12,298 nt of DNA from Circinella minor (taxonomy: Eukaryota; Mucoromycota; Mucoromycetes; Mucorales; Lichtheimiaceae). Under the pieces are notes generated by a model, which worked only from the letters and a program-made list of their open reading frames with translations, was not told where the DNA came from and ran no database searches. The position numbers and the translations under genes are program-made. The stretch is taken from NCBI GenBank assembly GCA_016758965.1, contig JAEPRB010000587.1, forward strand, positions 1-12,298, read 5' to 3'. Positions 8,335 to 12,298 of this stretch are shown one piece after another; positions within the stretch are counted from its first letter, which is position 1, and every line of letters starts with the position of its first letter.

Positions 8335-8716
8335 TTTTTCTTGTAAAAATAAGTTCAACTTTTTACCAGTTACTTGATATCGAGTTATTCTACTAAAACC
8401 TTTTTCTTTACACCATTCTTTAAACTCTTTCTGCTTGGGTTTATATGCACTCTTGGTGGCTTTTGGTTGAAGTGATTTGGCCATTTCATTTGTGTGGACC
8501 ACTGCATCTTCCAGTTGTTGTTCCAATTGAGCTTGATGAATATCTTCTCTTCTTGTTGAAGAACCTGCTGCATTATTTTGACGTCGTTGACGTTGTTGTT
8601 TTTGTGGTCGAGGCATAATTGTTACAATAAAAAGAGAAAATATAGAATAATAATATAGAGGAGGATTATGAGCCGTTGTAATAATCGTCAACGTTTATAT
8701 AGTTTTTAGTCCATTG

Positions 8717-8938
8717 CTGCTGAGCAAAGATTATTTTATTGTTAGAATAGTTTTTATTTCATCAGCTTACGATTCTGATTTGGGATTGAAAAGCTTAGCA
8801 TGTATACCGAGTAGAACTATATGCTATTAGCTTATGATTTATAATCTTGGCATGAAATGCTTAGCATAGTTCTTTGATTCAACGAATTGTAAAGAAGTAA
8901 TTTCAAGAAGTTCTTTTTTTTTATTTTTTGCTCAGCAG
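8717..8938. mobile_element. MITE-like 222-bp unit with 12-bp terminal inverted repeats
   Basis: CTGCTGAGCAAA (8717-8728) is mirrored exactly by TTTGCTCAGCAG (8927-8938). Inside are two direct GCTTAGCAT motifs (about 8801 and 8868) and an imperfect internal palindrome (about 8813-8875) using AGAACTAT and ATAGTTCT. No coding capacity is seen. The size and structure fit a small non-autonomous DNA transposon. I could not find a convincing target-site duplication, so it may be only a chance or regulatory palindrome. It sits 100 bp upstream of the Crypton start. Confidence 0.4.
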
Positions 8939-9312
8939 TAGATCACCTCAATTAAGATATTTTTTAAACTATCATATATGATACTATCCTTAATGTTATA
9001 TGTTTTTTATATGTTTCCTCTCCAATCAAACTTTAACAAAAAATAAACTATTATTATAATGGTTGGAAAACACACTTCTGTTTTATTTTTTATTAAGAAA
9101 CATTCATGTTTTGACAACATTTTTGCTTGGCTTCCCGCGTTACACGCGGGTAATCGAACATATTAGGAAATTTCATATTGAGTTGAAGTCCGCTTGACGC
9201 TCTGGACGCGAGTCTCGGACGCACTGCATAACTCCAATAATATGCCCTACTTATTGTAGTTTACCACTAATGATAACCTGACTTATTATTTATAGACTAA
9301 ATAATGCTAAAC
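8939..9312. other. Intergenic; AT-rich then a GC-rich structured patch
   Basis: No coding sequence is recognised. The 9134-9222 part is clearly richer in GC than the flanks and contains the listed hairpins. On the minus strand it lies downstream of the helicase fragment, where a Helitron 3' end would be expected, but the terminal CTRR signal was not found on that strand. Confidence 0.5.
9134..9150. repeat. GC-rich hairpin, 7-bp perfect stem
   Basis: CCCGCGT, loop TAC, ACGCGGG. It resembles the GC-rich hairpin near Helitron 3' ends. On the plus strand ATTAG follows after about a dozen bases, instead of the expected CTAG. A weaker pair GTCCG/CGGAC (9188-9192 with 9216-9220) lies 38 bp away. 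Confidence 0.65.
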
Positions 9313-9314
9313 TG

Positions 9315-9729
9315 TTAATTCTTATATTGTATATTTATAATTAATGGGCAGAGAAAAACAAAAAACAATTGTAAAAAAGAGAGTATACTACATAAAGAAA
9401 GCAACAAAAAATATATGACAGTGAATAAGAGAACGAAAAGTCTAAGTTGTAGTAGTTGTAGTGTGATAGTTGTAGTTATAGCTTTCTCAGCTAATGTTGC
9501 TTGTGGTGGTATTAGTAGTATCTCATGGTATACAATGTTGTCAGTAGCTGGTGCTGTGGTAGTAACTAATGACAGAGCAATAGCAATGTTTATATTATTT
9601 GGATTTGTTGGTCTGGAGAGAGCAACATAGCGCTGATCATGTGTAAATACATTTTCTTGCAGGTGAATACCGGGGCGCTGCAAAATTTAATTCTATGCCT
9701 TGCGTAGTAATTGCAAATATTGGACGACC
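9315..9729 (-). pseudogene. C-terminal remnant of a PIF1/Helitron-type helicase
   Basis: The minus strand reads QRPGIHLQENVFTHDQRYVA (9680-9621), then LSRPTNPNNINIAI and, a little later, DNIVYHEILL (ending about 9513). The YVALSR core is helicase motif VI of PIF1-family SF1B helicases, which includes the ATP-contacting arginine. The NIVYHE(I/V)L ending is typical of Helitron RepHel C termini. A different frame just upstream (9729-9675) reads GRPIFAITTQGIELNF, a decayed match to the preceding block (usually ...FAMTINKSQGQT), so there is a frameshift and a small deletion between them. Everything further N-terminal (Walker A, Rep/HUH) is missing. After 9513 the frame runs on into low-complexity Thr/Leu-rich sequence to a stop at 9315. 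It is a dead fragment. A decayed cellular PIF1 copy is less likely given the transposon-rich setting. Confidence 0.75.
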
Positions 9730-10246
9730 AAGGATAGCAGCAATAATTTAGGTAAATTATCAGCTTACATTTTTAGATTCAATCTGACAACGAACACTTC
9801 TTTTATTAAGTGGCAGTTATAAAGTGTAACGTGTCAATGGGTAGTAGAACCCCATCAGGAGTGAAAAGTTTGTTGTAACTATTTATACAGTAGTTGATTC
9901 ATTAAATATAGTATAATTATAGTAACTAATAAGATGGCTCGAATCAATCACCTTCTTCGGAAAAATGCTACATATTTCCAATAATTCACTATTTTTTGTT
10001 TAATTAAAGAGTACTTGACTGAAGGCTACCTGTTGAGAACTCATTAGTGATAATCTATATTTAAGTTGTTGAAAGCGAGAAAAAAAATAACAATGCCTTT
10101 TTTTGTCTTGTAGCCCATAATACTATTTTATTTTTAATAGAAGACAACCTTCTCCTGCCTCACTTTACAGTTACGTATAACACATACTGAAATAGATTTT
10201 TGTGACAAAAATGTGTAAATCAGTTTATGATATATTTGATATGATA
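9730..10246. other. No gene seen; contains a partial copy of the GC-rich repeat
   Basis: AT-rich with stops in all frames. The lost N-terminal portion of the helicase would lie here on the minus strand, but no motif is visible. A short ATGGG...CCCAT inverted pair occurs near 9838-9855. The 10131-10164 segment is listed separately. Confidence 0.5.
10131..10164 (+). repeat. GC-rich dispersed repeat, partial copy 2
   Basis: TTTTTAATAGA, a 2-3-base difference, then CAACCT...CCTGCCTC(A)CTT aligns with 5475-5509 in the same orientation with few changes. The GC-rich remainder of copy 1 is absent here. Confidence 0.6.
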
Positions 10247-10552
10247 TTAAACAATAATGTCTTTTAAAATTAAAAAATATGTAGTTATCATAGAAAAAGA
10301 GCTGGAGCTAGATATGGAAGAAAAATGCTGATTACGCAAATTGTCCATTATCTCCAACAGTACCCAGTGTATCAGCAAAGTAACATCAGTCTCCTCCGCA
10401 TTACATACCCAGTACACTGGTCTAAAAGCAATAACAGTGATATAATTTGTAACAATTTCAGATTGAGTGTCTCTTTTAACAACAGAAAGTAGTTGTCGAG
10501 AATAATCAGTAAGCAGAAAATATTTAATTATACGAGGCTGAGGAGACCATTT
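10247..10552 (-). pseudogene. Unrecognised stop-free frame of 101 codons, no start Met
   Basis: The minus strand is open from KWSPQPRIIKYFLLTDYSRQ through RDTQSEIVTNYITVIAFRPV and WVCNAEETDVTLLIHWVLLE to a TAA at 10249-10247. One TAA (10555-10553) separates it from a further open stretch upstream (NKPFSLLQKGNKVAFVKR). The amino-acid mix is balanced, with Trp, Cys, Pro and charged residues, unlike the Phe/Ile/Lys/Asn-rich chance frames nearby, and local GC is higher. I recognise no family. A GTATGT donor after RPVYW (about 10407) and a pyrimidine-rich acceptor ending TCTAG (about 10309) could mark an intron, in which case only the first half is exon. Its orientation matches the Crypton and helicase remnants. 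In such AT-rich DNA a 100-codon chance frame is uncommon but possible, so treat this as a candidate gene fragment. Confidence 0.4.
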
Positions 10553-11019
10553 TTATCTTTTAACAAATGCCACTTTGTTTCCTTTTTGTAGGAGACTAAA
10601 GGGTTTGTTTTTTATACAAATGTTACTTTCAAGGTACAGTGGCGAAAAAAAAGGAAGGATATTGTCGGGGTTTTATGAATTACCAAAAACGTTAAATTCG
10701 TAAGGACCATTTGTCTTTTAATATTAGATAGTAGCTATAATTATTCCCCAAAATATTTTGATGAGCTATTATTACCTTTTTTCCTTTGTTCGTTTACATA
10801 TATATATATATATGTATAACTCTCTATTCGTAAATCGGTCTCGATTGGTTGATACATTACCCATTGTATTGTTATATGCATATTTTATAATAAAAATTCC
10901 TGTTCATCTTTTCTTCAATTGTAATTGTTCATTGAAACATGTTGCTTTTTCTCTCTCTTTCAATTGGTTTAAGTATAATATTTATTTTGAACATATCTCT
11001 ATATAATACTTACTAGAAA
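10553..11019. other. No gene recognised; includes a TA microsatellite
   Basis: An 82-codon plus-strand frame at 10758-11006 runs through a TA dinucleotide run (10798-10814) and is very rich in Tyr, Phe, Ile and Leu. I regard it as a composition artefact. Short AT-rich runs fill the rest. Confidence 0.5.
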
Positions 11020-11132
11020 CCCTTCCTCGCTTCGCTCAGATAAATGAGCCCCTTCGCTTCACTTCGGGTCATTTAGCGGTTTGCGTCGCAAAGGGGGTTC
11101 CCCCCTTTGACCCCTAACGGCGCTTCGCGCCT
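11020..11132. repeat. GC-rich island with three consecutive stem-loops, copy 3
   Basis: Begins CCCTTCCTCGCTTCGCTC, like copy 1 at 5475. Hairpin A: TAAATGA-(G)-CCC at 11041-11051 pairs with GGGTCATTTA, which starts near 11066. Hairpin B: CAAAGGGGG, loop TTC, CCCCCTTTG (11089-11109), a perfect 9-bp stem. Hairpin C: GGCGC, loop TTC, GCGCC (11119-11131). Sharing of the CTTCGCTC and GGGTCATTTA(A/G)CGG parts with copy 1 marks a dispersed repeat. Its density of strong hairpins resembles transposon termini or a structured RNA; the window cannot decide between them. Confidence 0.75.
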
Positions 11133-11230
11133 TGTAGCAACGATATTCAAAGCTGTAGAGATAAAAAAATATATATCAGATATTAGTGTAAAAAATCACA
11201 TATAATAATAATAATAACGTCATGAATCAA

Positions 11231-11419
11231 TCAAACCACGTTTGAAAATATATTATACATATATGGTATGACATCCAGAAAATAATCAATCGACACTTTT
11301 GTTTTGAACCGTTCTGAACTTCTTATTAAATTTTCTGTAGTATGTGAAGAAACATATATATTATCTTGATACATTATCTGTACTTGTTTGTCATGTTTTA
11401 TTAGTTTTAACTCAGTCAT
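11231..11419 (-). CDS. Possible small hypothetical ORF (62 codons), weak
   Basis: The frame starts MTELKLIKHDKQVQIMYQDN with an A at -3 (AAATATG) and ends FSNVV. Its hydrophilic first half looks more protein-like than neighbouring chance frames, but there is no known motif, signal peptide or splice context. It lies between the GC-rich island and the right repeat arm, in the same orientation as the Crypton. It is most likely a chance ORF or a fragment of a decayed element gene. Confidence 0.15.
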   Translation of the reverse strand: MTELKLIKHDKQVQIMYQDNIYVSSHTTENLIRSSERFKTKVSIDYFLDVIPYMYNIFSNVV

Positions 11420-11842
11420 ATTTCCTTTTTTGTGTAGTAGTAAGTTATACTAATAAAATTTCCTTTTTTGTGTAAAAATTGTTATTTTAATAATATAGAT
11501 ATACAGAAAGACAAATCAGCTACTATGAGAATTCTTACATTATAAAATAGCGGTTTTTAATTGCTAAACGAAAATTTATTATTGGTTACTTTTATTTTGT
11601 TTGATTTATTAGAATACAACGACTCTTCCTACTTCAACTGTATTTCTGCCGAAAAAAAATTACTTATACACATATTATCATCCAACCACTCGCATCTGTA
11701 TCTGTATCTGTATATGATCCATCAAAAGCACTAGGTTTGTATAAACACATTCATATAAGGTTCACATATTCTTTTTTTATGATCATTGATTAGCGGAACG
11801 GATAAGAATGAATAATGCACATAAGATTAAACAATACTCTAA
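11420..11842. other. Inner flank of right repeat arm, no gene seen
   Basis: AT-rich, with stops in all frames. A near-duplicated TTTCCTTTTTTGTGTA occurs at about 11421 and 11460. Three perfect ATCTGT hexamers lie at 11694-11711. The sequence is unrelated to the left inner flank (4805 onwards), so the inverted repeat truly ends at about 11843. Confidence 0.55.
11694..11711. repeat. ATCTGT hexamer microsatellite, three units
   Basis: Three exact ATCTGT units followed by ATA. A minor local repeat with no evident role. Confidence 0.8.
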
Positions 11843-12298
11843 TACACACACACACCTCTTCTTCCAAGTTATATCACTACGATGTTTTTGTTTACTAGTG
11901 ATATTGGTATCTTATTTTATTTTTCTTCAGGTAGATTATATAGCTTGTGCCGATAACTATTGAAACAATAACTATTAAAAAAAAGTGTTCTGGATATGGA
12001 TTGATATTACGCTTCGTATACTTGGATTTGAATAATGGATATATGGATATTATGGAATAGCGAGATTATTAGCATTGTTAATTATGTTATACATATCGTT
12101 GGGGTAATGGTAATGAATTATTCTAGGGATTGTTTTTTTTTGAACAATGGTATTTGCTATTATTTATTATGGGAACGGTCAAAATATCATTATTGTTTTG
12201 AAATAATATAGGGAATGTTGTAGCATAAATAATGTTAGGAATAATATGGTATAAAAGATATAATGAACTGGGACGAGTAATAACATTTCGGCATCTTT
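11843..12298 (-). repeat. Right arm of the long inverted repeat (cut by window end)
   Basis: The reverse complement of this segment reproduces 4352-4804. Its GT run is longer than in the left arm. Among the five transitions, four look like C-to-T-type decay in the left arm and one in this arm. The last base of the window still matches, so the repeat may extend beyond it. Confidence 0.95.

Larger units (their letters stand above)
6147..8616 (-). pseudogene. Crypton-type tyrosine recombinase, 3 exons, two nonsense codons
   Basis: Joining minus-strand exons 8616-8335, 8262-6923 and 6861-6147 gives one 779-codon frame, broken only by TAA at 7836-7834 (codon 237) and TAG at 7530-7528 (codon 339). 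Cryptons are DNA transposons that a tyrosine recombinase moves by cutting and rejoining DNA through a 3'-phosphotyrosine. Residues 1-94 hold a basic, Gln-rich start and the core-binding motif ending NLFLQEK. A basic patch (GRRKR) and an acidic stretch (about 113-140) follow, then STIDQYVSAITALYNEQ. The catalytic domain shows Arg266 (LLRGEN), hairpin lysines 305/308 (GKTNKFGK), HxxR at His397-Arg400 (THAGRQSGA), Trp423 (AGRW) and nucleophile Tyr432 (SAYLTNLP): the full active-site set. After a Ser/Thr/Asn-rich linker, residues 679-767 (YDLWREW ... TWKTKWRRGD) resemble the GCR1_C DNA-binding domain typical of fungal Cryptons. ATG 8616 is preferred because the upstream in-frame ATG at 8691 adds a hydrophobic, unlike segment. 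The sequence is more GC-rich than its flanks. No short intron removes either stop. Confidence 0.9.

Noticed and set aside
6060..8710. Short direct repeats marking exact Crypton ends
   Set aside because: I compared the flanks for shared short words and found nothing beyond AT-rich chance matches, so no boundaries are claimed.
10758..11006. 82-codon plus-strand ORF that looks like a membrane protein
   Set aside because: It reads through a TA microsatellite and is an artefact of AT-rich sequence. No start context, motif or intron support.

Overview
The window looks like a transposon graveyard from an AT-rich eukaryotic nuclear genome, most likely a fungus and perhaps an early-diverging one (Mucoromycota type). 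The clues are a fungal-type tRNA-Asp with internal pol III boxes, short spliceosomal introns of about 55-75 nt with GTAAGT/GTATGT donors and CTAAC/CTAA branch motifs, a Crypton tyrosine recombinase with a GCR1_C-like tail, and a MULE-type transposase with a SWIM zinc finger. I see no intact protein gene. There are no operons, ribosome-binding sites or CRISPR arrays. The lineage is inferred from style and element content, not proven.

Layout: 180-251 is tRNA-Asp(GTC). 1082-2327 (minus) is a decayed, intron-containing Mutator-like transposase. It has lost a catalytic Asp and Glu but still shows a SWIM finger; a minisatellite (about 2339-2625) sits at its broken 5' side. 2626-4351 holds no recognisable gene, only two small hairpins. 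4352-4804 is the left arm of a long, about 99% identical inverted repeat whose right arm is 11843-12298, cut by the window edge. The roughly 7 kb between the arms holds a GC-rich repeat island (5475-5552), a second minisatellite (5568-5760), a nearly complete Crypton recombinase gene (6147-8616, minus), a MITE-like 222-bp palindromic unit (8717-8938), GC-rich hairpins (9134-9220), a PIF1/Helitron-type helicase tail (minus, about 9513-9729), an unrecognised stop-free frame (10247-10552, minus) and a second GC-rich stem-loop island (11020-11132).

The most interesting structure is the inverted repeat bracketing a tyrosine recombinase. It could be one large element with long terminal inverted repeats that carries or has captured Crypton and helicase pieces (MULE/Pack-MULE-like), or two opposed copies of a smaller repeat. 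The Crypton gene is exceptionally well preserved: three exons join in frame, all recombinase active-site residues are visible, and only two in-frame nonsense codons break it. Most differences that can be polarised here (IR arms, Crypton stops, MULE active-site losses) are C:G to T:A transitions, many in CpG or CpA context. That points to methylation-linked deamination or a RIP-like process.
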